From NCBI GenBank assembly GCA_026182355.1, contig JAPFBL010000049.1, positions 4,733,001-4,797,000 of the forward strand: a DNA stretch of 64,000 nt, written 5' to 3'. The notes under the pieces are model-generated. The model was not told the origin of the DNA, made no database searches, and saw only the letters and a list, made by a program, of their open reading frames with translations. Shown one piece after another: positions 35,429 through 43,400 of the stretch. How positions within the stretch are numbered: position 1 is the first letter of the stretch; each line of letters starts with the position of its first letter. This DNA is from Hermatobates lingyangjiaoensis. Taxonomy: Eukaryota; Arthropoda; Insecta; Hemiptera; Hermatobatidae. The translations under genes and the position numbers were made by a program.

Positions 35429-38400
35429 CATATTCAACCTATTATCGGTTGAAGGATTTTTTCTGGTTTGCTTTGTTAACCGCTGCTGTGACCTTGTTAA
35501 CTTGGGTTTTTAATTTTTTAATTGGATTACGGGTGATCTTGAATTTGTTTATTTTGATGATAATAAAGTTCTAAAAAATGAACTTCTAACCTAATCGTTT
35601 CATTTTTTGCTTTATAGGTCAAATGTTAAAATATTGTATGACTATCTACTTCATTCAAAAATATGAGCTTTTATTACTACTTATTGTTAAATAATTAATT
35701 AAAGGAGGCTAGAATCTATCTTTTTTTTTTTTAGTGGTATTGGAACAGTTCTCGGATCTCAAGTATTCGTTGATGGTTATATTCTGAACAATGCTTTGGA
35801 TATAAGTTCTGGTGTAGAAGAAGGTAAAAAGGTTAAATCGTCCTTCCTTCCTGCTGTAGTTGTTGATGATGATAATATATGCGGGAGAAGGTTTGTCCTG
35901 GGTAAGTTCTGTGGCTATGATTTCTTTTTGAAGATGCGACACATTCTTTGATTATAAGTGTAAATTTATTTTATCAAATATATCTCCCTATTTTTTTCTT
36001 ATTTACACTAACTAAAGTATTCATTTTTGCTGCAAGTATAGTTTTAAAATTAAAGTAGATATTGAAACACTTTTGCGTCCAGTCAGAATGTTAATATGTA
36101 AATATATTTTTTAAAAAAGTTGTAAATCCAAACCCTTACTATAATCGATATTTCGAACCATAGTTTCCAGGTGAGTATTTCCTGGAGAAATAGTAAGCGC
36201 TGCATACCACAATACTCTTTTGCGACATGCTACACACGAAACGTGTCACCGTAAACACTTCCGGTTTAAACCTATAGCTATAGATGTGATTTTTTTATTA
36301 TAATATTTACAAATTCTTTTTATTTTACACTTTCTTTTGTTTTTTCATGTAATCAACATTTTTACTTTATTATATGCTGTATTCTTAATTTCTTTTCCTT
36401 TACTGTGTGTCTACGGTAACTGGTTTTTGTGATCGCTTATGGCGTGTGACAAGAGCGGGTTGTATGCAGTGTCTGCCTACTGTTTCTCATGGAACATGAG
36501 AAACTCACTCACTCTATGCAGAACGTTCATCAGGGAACTTTACTCCTCTTCATCCTCTTCTAATCTCGTCATAAAGGGAAACCAACTATAGCTCAAATAT
36601 CGATCATAGTAGATTTATAATTTTTTGTTTAATGTTTTATCCATTTGGATCCCTAGTTTCAATTTTTGGAAATATATATATAAGTAGTTAAAAGAGTACA
36701 CTTTCAAGGACAGCCCATGCGAAGGCCTAGCTGGTAGTACCAGCCAATGTTCGATAAGTCAAGATGTCACACATTGTGGGTCCTGCTATGTGTTATTAGC
36801 AGTTATGACGTAATATTTACATGTTAAGTTAAATGCTTGGTTGTTTTAACAACCATCACTGTAGTGTGTAGTGGTTGAACTACCCCTGTAGTGTGTTGTC
36901 TTATGTCAATCCATTGAGTCATGATGTTATCTAATGATTTAATGTAATGTGGCTATGGTGTAGCCGTAATATCAAATTATGGTAAAATATTACCAAAATC
37001 ATGGGTAATCAATTTAATGGTTTGTTTTGTTTTAATATGAGTATATCCATTTTGTCAGTCATAACAAACTTGAAATCATTGAATTGGAACAATCAGACCT
37101 GTAAATATTATTATTCAAGTGAGGGCCAGGGTCTCTTCGGACTCGAGCTCACCGCGGCCATATTCGCCCTATTGTGCTTCCCTTTGCGTTTTTAAAATCA
37201 ACTTTAGATCATAAGTTGTTAGTCAACATTGTAATTGTAATTAGAGAAGTATCTCCCACATATATTGGCTTTATTTATTATTATTTGCCAGAAACCTTAA
37301 CCTTAAAAGTGATTGTCTCTCATTCAAATACAATGCCTTCAAAGATTCAAGCTTAGGTAGTTATTCTGCATGTATAACTACCTATGTTTAACTGCATGTA
37401 TACATGTTTTTCGTTTGAAGATTTATTATTTTCTTTATAAATTTAAGTTCACTTGGATTTAGCTTATTAGACCTGGTTGTTCTAGTTAACTATTATCTCC
37501 TGCCTTCTTGTACATTCATTAATTGCAGGAATGACGAAGCTAGTAGGTGTTGTGCGTAAGGGCACTACAGTGCAGAAGGTTTGTTTGTTTCAAACCTTTT
37601 CTCATCAGCTCAGTGTCTCATTCCCATGTGTCCAGATAACCTTATGAGGGTTAAAGTTTTTTTACGTGCCTGTTTTCCGGTGAGAGATCAGACATTGCCA
37701 AAATAATTTTGGATTAGTGACCATGAATTTCAAAACCTTTAGTTCTTTAGTCTGATAAATTGTATATCTTTAACTGTAATGGCAATTTTGTTTAGAATTT
37801 GATAAATACAAATCTTCATCACAAGCATTTCGGTTTGGAAGATTGTGGTTACTCCTATCAGAGCTTTATAAATGCTGAGATTTGTCCAATAATATCCAAT
37901 GCACTTATTAATTTTTAATCCACAAGTGTATCAGGCAAGAACTCCGTTCTCGAAATTAGGATGGTTTTAATCATTTATCATTTATGATCACTTAGCAGCC
38001 CACTATAAAATGTCTCGTTACGATAGATTGAACATTTATAATTTTTAATGTAACATTATCCTTTTAATATTGTAAGCTCATGAAATATTTATTGTATAAC
38101 AATATCTAATACAAATTAGTAAGTTTATTGAATTACCAGAGAAGTAGCTTAAAAATAGTAGCGATTTTGTCATAAAGAATGAAAAATTACCTTCACCATG
38201 CTTCAGAATTACTCAAAAATGATGGAGTTCTTAAACACACTAAGAATATATGTCTGACAGATCTGTTGAAGGGTCGAGCATGTAGATTATTACATTTTCG
38301 CTGGACAACCATCTTCACCTTAAAGAGCATCATGGAATATATGGTTGTTTAGTGTTTGCTTATATAATTTGAATATATAATTTTATTCATGAACAAGTAT

Positions 38401-39403
38401 TTTATTGTTCTTGCACATCATATTAAATGCTAATAACATATTTTCTTCAAGTTTCCTGTATTAAGCCTTAAAACAAAAATTATGATTGACTCGATTCTGA
38501 GAATAATTTCTAAGTGAATCTAAACAAATCCGACAAGTACATCAGGTTATCCATTAATTTAGATCTATATTTTCTTTTGTGGAATGTAATCGAAATTTCT
38601 TGAAGATATGTACTCAAATCATAAAATGTATTATAACGCTCCTTTCCGTCCATGTAATTTCAGTAAATCCACTCATATATGTTAGTAGTATTTTAGATAA
38701 TGTAGTTTAAATATGAACCGTCAGACGATGTGACCTGTATCGTGTCCAAAAGCTTTCAAATGAATATCAGCCAAAATTTTTACATTTTATAGCAAACATA
38801 TCTTTACGATTATTGAAAAAAAAATGGAAGTTTGTTTCAAGTAATGCAGTTATTAAATTTATAATAATTCAAAAATTCCAACACTCTAGAGAGTAGTTTA
38901 GGAGAAAAAAAAACCTAAAATCACATTTTGAGGTCAATTAATCTATATATGCCGGTTTTTACCAGCATTTAGTTCTGTAATTGACTATCTCTTTTTATAG
39001 CCATATTTAAATTGTATTTTGTATTATTTTTCTTTGTAAAGTTTAATGTTACGCCGAAAACCATAGATATATGTATTGAATTAATAGAGAGCGGTAAATT
39101 TTTGCAGGAGGTACAGATTACAAAGATGTAATACAGTTATTGTATCGACTTCTTTTCAACAAAGAGGATCTTCAGTCTAGTGTGGAAGCTCCACGAGCAA
39201 GAATTCATAATAACGAGGTTGCAATTGAAGAAAATCATGCTCCACCATTTGATGCATCTGATTTAGCTTCAATTATACGAAAAGGCATGAGAAAAATTTC
39301 TGCAAAAAAACCATATCCAAGTTTGAATGTCATTAATAAATTTGATGACTTTGTCTTGGCTTATGCAGATTCGAGAGGACAAGGGAAAGCTATTACTTTT
39401 TAA
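17717..39403 (+). CDS. GGT7: Gamma-glutamyltransferase family membrane protein, GGT7-like, likely inactive
   Basis: Active GGTs cleave the gamma-glutamyl bond of glutathione outside the cell. This gene has a single N-terminal anchor followed by GGT blocks. Exons: 17717-17871, 20451-20602, 20706-20898, 27955-28129, 31958-32038, 32140-32340, 32418-32502, 35735-35901 and 39108-39403. Phases agree everywhere except 20898 to 27955, so an exon of length 3n+2 is missing or that border is wrong. GGNAVDAAVGSTICMGVV and GLGGGGLMLIYD resemble GGT7 more than GGT1. Three sites look lost: the Arg region of the donor pocket (CYNFMPS where active enzymes have an AREVAP-like motif), the nucleophilic Thr (AAGSQISV, Gly-Ser at that place) and the Glu of NNExxD (ILNNALD). 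The end of the large subunit, with the HxxxE/K...LGDP region, is also absent, and only a 77-bp intron is available there. About 500 residues recovered. I infer a pseudoenzyme. Confidence 0.85.
18185..18535. repeat. Foldback element with paired hammerhead-like motifs
   Basis: The left arm (about 18200-18303) and right arm (about 18434-18535) are inverted copies sharing TCTTGAGGATTTG, AAAGAATT and ATAAGCCGACGTT. The minus strand of the left arm reads GCC-TTGAAAA-C-GCCAA...TTGGC-GAAAC-GTC-GGC, with a GCC/GGC closing stem. The right arm carries a weaker version on the plus strand. The centre has a strong hairpin (18331-18380). No ORF. Confidence 0.7.
18331..18380. repeat. Long near-perfect hairpin in the foldback centre
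   Basis: ATCAACCAACAGAAACAAAC pairs with GTTTGTTTTCTGTTGGTTGAT across a loop of about 9 bases, with one extra base. Another hairpin, TTTTCAAGGC/GCCTTGAAAA, lies at 18431-18457. Confidence 0.75.
20451..20602 (+). CDS. GGT7: GGT7-like exon, GGNAVDAAV block
   Basis: The acceptor is TTTCTTTAG. It encodes HGSVVTDHYNCSIIGANILK, IGGNAVDAAVGSTICMGVVR and PDVTGLG, the N-terminal hallmark of GGTs. The GVVRPDVTGLGG wording is like GGT7. It ends in phase 2 at GTATAT. Confidence 0.9.
20706..20898 (+). CDS. GGT7: GGT7-like exon, GGGLML...GVPG block
   Basis: The first base completes the Gly codon, giving GGGGLMLIYD. VGVPG-type IGVPGFIDGLKLAHVEYG and RLSWSQIMQPSIDLAEF follow. The donor GTATAA leaves phase 0, which does not match the next recognised exon. 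The Arg normally present in the NAREVAP-like motif is not seen. Confidence 0.9.
20940..21445 (-). mobile_element. Ty3/Gypsy integrase C-terminus and 3' end
   Basis: The minus strand reads GPYQVLRK, SDVTYEIQDFDSTSRRQKK, then VHVLRMKPYYDPEEQEQP. This is the GPY/F domain and HV..LKPY tail of Gypsy integrase, with an in-frame stop. The purine-rich GGAGGAGAACAG and later AT-rich part (21200-20940) may be 3' LTR, whose borders I cannot fix. It lies in the GGT7-like intron. Confidence 0.72.
21399..21461. repeat. Perfect 18-bp inverted repeat
   Basis: CATCGGATTACTTCCTTA at 21399-21416 is exactly reverse-complementary to 21444-21461. It interrupts the Gypsy fragment where coding homology stops, suggesting a snap-back rearrangement. 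Confidence 0.8.
21650..22090 (-). mobile_element. R1-like LINE reverse-transcriptase fragment
   Basis: The minus strand reads LVVDDQLDTLNNQGYDADD (YADD region), then EDIFIKNTKLVLLEI, KNVGVSLDERLN, KTHV and ATQVMSCFKKI, the block order of R1/LOA-type RT palm and thumb. Stops and shifts break it. One end is truncated at a perfect inverted repeat at 22009-22056. Confidence 0.72.
22009..22056. repeat. Perfect 21-bp inverted repeat with 6-base loop
   Basis: GGTCATCCACAACTAATCAC plus one C (22009-22029) is an exact reverse complement of 22036-22056. One arm is the end of the LINE RT coding sequence, so the other is an inverted duplicate of it. Confidence 0.85.
22480..23110 (+). repeat. Dispersed 1.6 kb repeat, internal part
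   Basis: GGGATTCTTAAACACGCCAA and TACGTCTGAT at about 22550 match 38222-38260. AACAAATCCAATAAGTACAG near 22859 matches 12526 and 38524. No intact ORF; a short exon-like open stretch at 22499 belongs to this repeat. Confidence 0.6.
23905..27295. repeat. Giant imperfect palindrome of two head-to-head repeat copies
   Basis: The left arm 23905-25490 (minus orientation) and right arm 25667-27295 (plus) are collinear inverted copies of one repeat of about 1.6 kb, with a 176-bp spacer. The facing inner ends both read TCTGGAGTGGCCTACACTC. Matches run outward through the AGTAGTACAG/TAGTGATTG block, TGGGAATTTTATGGCTTC, GTGGATTC, and the outer AAAAAGTGACTTTCCCATCA block. The right arm ends in the small palindrome ACTTTACTTATAGTAAAGT after a CACCCA-rich stretch. 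Near 25925 a degenerate copy of the Helitron-associated reading frame of 15319 is visible, linking the family to the Helitron at 15116. It lies entirely within a GGT7-like intron. Confidence 0.8.
27125..27182 (+). repeat. CACCCA/CA-rich low-complexity tract
   Basis: It is a run of CACCCACC and ACACAC units within the right palindrome arm, expanded relative to the GTTTGGGTGGGTG remnant in the left arm. Confidence 0.7.
27955..28129 (+). CDS. GGT7: GGT7-like exon, helical segment of large subunit
   Basis: After TATTTCAG it reads SGFRMSEKLFEESFNHINLK, then HDLKEWVASINYTVNQVSYS and LADVLKTIARGNSM, matching the GF.V...LA and LA.TL..IA..G pattern of GGTs. The AFY(S/A)G that usually follows is absent. 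A donor ATGA|GTACTT (phase 1) fits the next exon; a later donor at 28143 does not. Confidence 0.7.
28144..29780. other. GGT7-like intron, nothing recognised
   Basis: AT-rich intron sequence. I see no ORF, terminal repeat or protein remnant that I can support. Confidence 0.4.
29785..30450 (-). other. Degenerate retroelement-like sequence, unidentified
   Basis: Higher GC than its surroundings, with broken minus-strand frames. The longest open part, 29999-29784, encodes DNHAYIKSGGEQNVDCEGC. It adjoins the BEL/Pao gag remnant and may be part of the same insertion, but I recognise no domain. Confidence 0.3.
30500..31050 (-). mobile_element. BEL/Pao retrotransposon gag remnant
   Basis: The minus strand encodes LGLSEFSGEIKEWIGFWVNF then DQEISKENKFQYLIQSMKEG. 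This is the L...FSG....W..FW..F....H......KF.YL...L.G block typical of BEL/Pao gag (DUF1759). After a break it continues IYIREMLKLIF...KSSLSNLFDKL, the next conserved stretch. Internal stops make it a pseudogene; no LTRs were found. Confidence 0.75.
31060..31957. other. GGT7-like intron, nothing recognised
   Basis: AT-rich intron without a supported feature. Confidence 0.4.
31958..32038 (+). CDS. GGT7: GGT7-like exon, short block before large-subunit core
   Basis: The acceptor is TACACTAG. It reads MNRVVFELVFLNKDGSQELS, then YEVLLL, aligning with the GG..T.EDL..Y segment of GGTs. The donor CTGA|GTAATA (phase 1) is the one that joins in frame to the exon at 32140. Confidence 0.6.
32140..32340 (+). 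CDS. GGT7: GGT7-like exon, substrate-pocket loop and helix
   Basis: It reads FDNKLLIPIHSNYQVEKGQC, STSMDGFSIYTSGEGTGGP and LFIESLKFLS, corresponding to the P.P..TGP.L...L.IL block. After ALNSVITSFK it ends in phase 1 at GTTTCT. The roughly 50-80 residues that follow in GGT7 are missing. Confidence 0.8.
32418..32502 (+). CDS. GGT7: GGT7-like exon, start of small-subunit region
   Basis: The acceptor is TTTGTTTAG. It reads DFVELNSDYAAGSQISVTDD and NDLYAITV. The place of the autocatalytic Thr (TxHxSVxD in active GGTs) holds Gly-Ser-Gln. It ends in phase 2 at GTTGTA. Confidence 0.85.
32549..32591. repeat. Perfect 15-bp inverted repeat
   Basis: TTCAATAATTTGTGT (32549-32563) pairs exactly with ACACAAATTATTGAA (32577-32591). 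It lies just left of the minus-strand Penelope-like element and may mark its insertion border. Confidence 0.7.
32600..34267 (-). mobile_element. Penelope-like element, RT and GIY-YIG endonuclease remnant
   Basis: The minus strand runs from RT to endonuclease. It reads LDVESLFINVPVKKTIEIIY, then DGVAMGSPLG (RT palm), CRYVDD-type RLFCLRRNSN frame breaks, INFLDVNINVLNSKIQTSV, FNTTSYLNIRSECPHRYKYG, and finally LVYEYTSTNGDCETQKHSYI plus GMTTTSLSRKLTMHLMAGAP, the GIY-YIG-like domain of Penelope-like elements. Several frameshifts and stops inactivate it, and the N-terminus is missing. Its 3' end (32691-32735) carries a hammerhead-like motif. Within the 32502-35735 intron of the GGT7-like gene. Confidence 0.85.
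32691..32735 (-). ncRNA. Hammerhead-ribozyme-like motif with intact core residues
   Basis: In RNA sense it reads GUC, CUGAUGA, one extra U, a GAAUG/CAUUC stem with loop UUCAU, GAAAC, AU, GUC, GAC. Stem I is GUC/GAC. The box CUGAUGA, the GAAA and the GUC cleavage triplet are all present, and stem III is minimal, as described for hammerheads of Penelope-like elements. The extra U before stem II departs from the textbook hammerhead. A competing UGAUGAA/UUCAUCA hairpin is possible. Confidence 0.6.
34317..34580. mobile_element. MITE with about 40-bp terminal inverted repeats
   Basis: ATATGAGCCGCTATTTTGAA and AGTGGCCTAATTCCATTT at the left are mirrored by ATGAACCGTTTATTTTGAAA and the same GTGGCCTAATTCC block at the right, about 40 bp with few mismatches. 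The interior (about 185 bp) is non-coding. It sits between two oppositely oriented Penelope-like remnants. The flanks are TA-rich, so no target duplication can be called. Confidence 0.8.
34585..35237 (+). mobile_element. Penelope-like element 3' part with GIY-YIG domain
   Basis: An open frame at 34611-35054 encodes TNVVYEFNCKLGNCESLRSK, YVGSTTTTLSRRLTMHLASG and LTREMLTDNTVI...EAILILEKQPSINSQGGGF, a complete GIY-YIG-like endonuclease end (YVG, R of LSRR, E of EAI, IN). The upstream RT is missing. The 3' end reaches a hammerhead-like motif at 35200-35237. It is 5'-truncated, with the left border at the MITE and an AT run. Confidence 0.82.
35200..35237 (+). ncRNA. Hammerhead-like motif, U3/A8 variant
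   Basis: It reads ACC-TTGAAAA-T-GGTCA-ACGA-TGACC-GAAAC-AT-GTC-GGT: a stem I of ACC/GGT, a 5-bp stem II, GAAAC and GTC. The box is UUGAAAA instead of CUGANGA. The two changes, C3 to U and G8 to A, would keep the C3-G8 pair of the hammerhead core as U-A. Confidence 0.5.
35238..35395 (+). mobile_element. Start of a second Penelope-like unit in tandem
   Basis: Directly after the hammerhead-like motif the frame continues to LEKRIRKSVKVKLGITFNKT and CINEGLLPKY, matching the N-terminal part of Penelope-like polyproteins (K...F...C...LLPK). This is a partial tandem arrangement, which is usual for these elements. It ends at a TA microsatellite. Confidence 0.55.
35394..35427. repeat. (TA)n microsatellite
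   Basis: An uninterrupted TA dinucleotide run of about 16 units at the 3' break of the Penelope-like fragment. A shorter run lies at 34578-34593. Confidence 0.9.
35735..35901 (+). CDS. GGT7: GGT7-like exon, small-subunit core
   Basis: After a T-run acceptor it reads SGIGTVLGSQVFVDGYILNN, ALDISSG, then SSFLPAVVVDDDNICGRRFV, matching N..FGS.....GI.LNN...DF and the S..P.VV.....CG block. The Glu of the NNExxD motif is Ala. It ends in phase 1 at GTAAGT. Confidence 0.9.
36137..36611. mobile_element. MITE with ATCGATATTT terminal inverted repeats
   Basis: TTACTATAATCGATATTTCG plus AACCATAGTTTCC at the left pairs with GGAAACCAACTATAGCTCAA and ATATCGATCATAGTA at the right, about 33 bp with some mismatches. 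The interior of about 400 bp is non-coding with many small palindromes such as GTTTCTCATG...CATGAGAAAC. It lies in the last GGT7-like intron. Confidence 0.7.
36700..38140. other. GGT7-like last intron, unassigned GC-richer islands
   Basis: GC-richer blocks at 36718-36790 and 37125-37190 (for example ACTCGAGCTCACCGCGGCCA) stand out from the AT-rich surroundings. They probably derive from a retroelement. I recognise no protein or terminus. Confidence 0.3.
38150..38950 (+). repeat. Dispersed 1.6 kb repeat, internal and 3' part
   Basis: It is collinear with 12410-13050 and the palindrome arms: AAACAAATCCGACAAGTACA, TATTATAACGCTCCTTTCCG, TCTAGAGAGTAGTTTAGGAG and AAAATCACATTTTGAG occur in order. 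Confidence 0.6.
39108..39403 (+). CDS. GGT7: GGT7-like terminal exon
   Basis: The acceptor TTTTGCAG completes a Gly codon to give GGGTDYKDVIQLLYRLLFNK, the GG(T/S) small-subunit motif. It continues VEAPRARIHNNEVAIEE...AYADSRGQGKAITF and stops with TAA. The ending resembles the DPR.GGAA tail of the family. Confidence 0.92.
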
Positions 39404-39579
39404 TTGTCAACTCAGTGTCTAGAACTCACCATTTTCTTAATAACATTGTAACGTAATTCAATTAACCATTTCGTTAATAGCCATTACACATTCAGTTGGT
39501 TCTAAAAATGTTAAAGATATTGTACTTCCAGAATAATGGTACAGTATTAATTATAAATGAACTTCCATATTTATGGATT

Positions 39580-39585
39580 ATTAAA
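39580..39585 (+). promoter_or_regulatory. Candidate polyadenylation signal, GGT7-like gene
   Basis: ATTAAA lies 177 bases after the stop codon. No AATAAA is nearer on this strand. Confidence 0.25.
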
Positions 39586-39898
39586 TCATTTCTATTTTAT
39601 AATTGTCTTCTATGTTATTATTTCTCCTGTTTATATTATTTAGCGTATTCAGAAATAGTTATGCATTAGACCTTACAGTGATATTTTAAACTGTCATATA
39701 TCAGTTGTTTATATTTTTATAAGTAAAATTTTAAATGTATATAATATATATGTATATGTATGGTATATGCAAGTTTATGGACTTTAAATTCATGAATAAT
39801 ATTGTTGAAAGGATTTACTGTCGTAAAGCCAATTAACATTCTATTGGATAGGTTTGAGAAAGATGTATTACTTTGCAAAAATGAAATATTTTAACACA

Positions 39899-39904
39899 TT
39901 TTAT
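39899..39904 (-). promoter_or_regulatory. Candidate polyadenylation signal, LRR gene
   Basis: AATAAA on the minus strand, about 310 bases after the stop codon at 40213. It lies in the 0.8 kb between two convergent genes. Confidence 0.35.
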
Positions 39905-40212
39905 TCAATGCAAAAATATTTTTTCACCATTTAATAATATAAAATACTAAATGAATTCACATTCATTGACCAGTGTGAATATTAGACAAGGTTTAAAAAA
40001 TAAGGTGTAAAAAATTAGACAAGGTTTTTTCATTAACTGGTCCATAAAAGGAAAGTGGAAATGGATATATATGAACAAAATATACAAAAGTATCAAAATA
40101 TTGTATCAAAAGGTTAGTTACAAAGAATTATTCTGGGTCTTTAAGTAGTAATTATTTTTTTTAACTCGTTCCTTGAAAGTATAGTAATTTTGGGTATTTG
40201 ATTTCAAACTAT

Positions 40213-40474
40213 TTATGCGACGACGGATTCCAATGATACAGCTCTATGGTAAGTTGCACTGCTATGATGCCGTATACTTATATTTGGTCTTTTAATTAGG
40301 GAAATAATAATAAGTGCAAAGGGAATGGCAACCAGTATTGCTATCAGCACAACAACCAAAACTTTCGCATCTTTCTCTGGGTGATTTCCATAGATGTCCA
40401 AGCAACGCATGGTTGAATTTTTTTCTTGAAGGTCATTAAATGTTTTACCATACATTTCTATTGGTCCAGCACAC
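40213..40474 (-). CDS. LRR gene exon 6: LRRCT end, transmembrane helix, tail
   Basis: After CAATATTTTAG one base completes Leu. It then reads CAGPIEMYGKTFNDLQEKNS and TMRCLD (the last two LRRCT cysteines), the membrane helix and the tail KRPNISIRHHSSATYHRAVS...VVA, ending TAA. The 5.8 kb intron before it holds a mariner and a hAT MITE. Confidence 0.9.
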
Positions 40475-43400
40475 CTAAAATATTGATTGAAAAATACCAT
40501 ATATTGAGAAGTAGAGATATTAAAAAATATAACTGTACATATAAGATATTAAAAAAAATGCAGGCAGATTTTAATTACCTTCATTTTCTTTGAAATAAAT
40601 AAAATGAAAAACCTTTGTGCTTGTATGTTCATATAGTACATATGTATATTGAAGTGTATGTATGCATCTGTAAAGAAAGATGGAACTGTCCACAAGGAAA
40701 ATACGACAAATTACGAAAAATAAAACAGAATGAATTGATTTCTATTTTTCGATACTCTTCTTCATCAGCTTGAAGTGGTCCTCAAGCTGGCGTGGTATCA
40801 ACTGAGGAAGTTGGTAGACTTGCTATACCAAATAGCAAGTTTGGTAGACCAATCTGGGTTAGCACCCAGCGAGGACAGAAAAAAGGTAAAAATAAAGGTA
40901 AGAAGGCGAGGTATGAAGCAAGATTGAATTTTTGTATTCACAAGGTGAATAGACACGACAAAACAAATTGTTTTATAAGTTACTTTTATGAAAACATAAA
41001 AGAAAAAAAAATATAGAATGAAGTGTACAACAAAAAGTTTTACTTTGGTTCTTGTACAGTTCAACATGTGAACAAGAACGAAATGTAGTGAAAGCATAAT
41101 TTATCATTTTTAGGCAGTTTTTGAACTTAATTTAGCTTAGCTGTAGTGTCTAAAAAAGGGACATGACCAGAGATATACTCCTTCCATCTATATAAATAGA
41201 TAAAAAAAGAAATCTTCATGGTCTTTCACTTTATGTCATCAGTTATATGTAATACACTATATCAAATAAATAAAAAGACAGAACTGACATACCTCACATC
41301 TATAATTTCTACCCTTATTCGTCAAGTGGTTGGCTAGGTGGATAGGTACCGACTGAACAAACATGACAATTCATGCGAAGACTCAGGTTAGTTAAAGCCA
41401 AGCTGATATAAAAATATCATTCAGAGAAATTCAATTGATAGACGCTGTTATGGGACGTACAAGTGATTTTAATGTAGACAGGAATTATGATTGATTCAAG
41501 ATGTGAAGGAAGGACTAGGAATTAGGAAAAGGGAGGTAGTTGCGCGACATTCACATCGTTCTATTCCCTAACAGGATTAGGAAGGGTATGGGGACAATAC
41601 TCTTCAGGTTGGAATGTTTTCAGTGAGAAATGGACGAGGGCTGATCAACCCATGTTCCTTTTTGGAGACGCATGCTAATATGATTATAAATATCTAATAT
41701 TGTAAATATTTCACAGTTTTCTTTTTCCGCAGGTTATTTAGTGGCTACTATAGTTGTAATATAAAAAAATACCCAAAGATTTGATAAGTTTTATCAACTG
41801 CCATGGGGCTACAAGTTTTAATAATTTCAATATCGCGCCGAGTAATTTGAGATTGTCTCCTATGAGTGGGAAAATGGATGTTCCATTGAATTATTCTTAT
41901 AAAGCCCCCTCCCCCCAATCGACATGAACATTTGTGGGACTGGGTTTGGATATCTATGTAGTTATAATTTTTGTCTTTTTCTCACCAAAACATGAATTTC
42001 CTTTTTTGCTAAAGGCGTGGGAGAACTTTGAGTTATTTTTTTATATTCAAGTATTACGTTATTTACAATATTTGCATTGATCTATTTATGCCATGTTTCG
42101 GAAATTTCGGTGATTCAACCATGTTTCGGAAAAAAATTATGATAACTGGAAAAATTCCAAAAGCACTTGATATTTGAGTGGTGAAGATGTTTTTATTGCA
42201 ATTGTTTCTCAACTTGACAGTTGAAGAAGGTATAAATGTAATTCCAGGATACAGCAGGAACTTAGAACTAACAGGATATCATTACTTGCAGGAAAATCAG
42301 GATGAGCCTTCACATCTGCTGCTCACAAAGTTAAAAAAAATTATCCTAACTTAGTTACCAAATGGGAAAAAAGTGGCCTTATACAATACTGAAATGACGT
42401 CATCAAACGAATCTTACAATAGAACATTTACTAGATATACTTATAGTATATATCAGTGACGTGCGGTGAGGTTCATGACAGGTGAGGCACTGACTTCATC
42501 ACCGTTAAATTTACAAAAATATGAACCTTACAGATTACCTTTATCACTATTTGATTGGCAGTAGTTTATGTTTAAATCTCATATCAGCTTCCTTTTAAAA
42601 CATTTTAACGTTTTAATTTTTGAAATGCACTACTCCATTTGCAAAAGTAAGGAAGGAAAAAATAAATTGCTAGCTTTTAGAGTGCTGTCGCTGACTGTAT
42701 TTTGTTGCTGAATCACAAAGAAGAACCCCTGTAGTCATAGGCGAACCCCACCATGAGGCAGCAGAACTGCGTGCCTCACTTAGTGACTCTTCTCACAGCA
42801 GGCGGCAGACTCACCGCACATTTCTTTTCAGTATCTAAGCAATAGTTGCGAAAAACCATTGATTTTGAATAAAAAAAAAAGTTAAAAATGCTGACAAATA
42901 TCTTTACAGCGCAATTCACTGGATAAATATAACCATTTAGATATGTACAATTCATTTTGCATTTTTCCTTTCCAAGATTATCAGGTGAGGCAGTGCCTCC
43001 CCTGACTGCACGTCCCTGGTATATATAGTAAATGTTCTATGTTACGCAATAAACAAATTTGAACAATTTATTTTAATTGATGCGCGGGAAATTCAAAAAG
43101 TCATTGACTTATCAATCCGCCCTCGTACTAATATCACCATTATAAATAGTATCATTTTTATCAGGCAGACTATAAACACCAAAACCCCTAGCAATACCAA
43201 AGGAAATGTGAGAAGAAAAAAATATAAATAAATTTGGATATAAGAACGGTAAGATTATATTATATTAGGAAATTTGGGCACTATACAAAACCAACTATAT
43301 CCTCTTCTCAAGAGCAATGAATTGACACTCATTCTACACTACATAAGTTTCATTACTATTTTTTTCCATATTGAAATCGAAGGTGTGCCGCAGAATTTTC

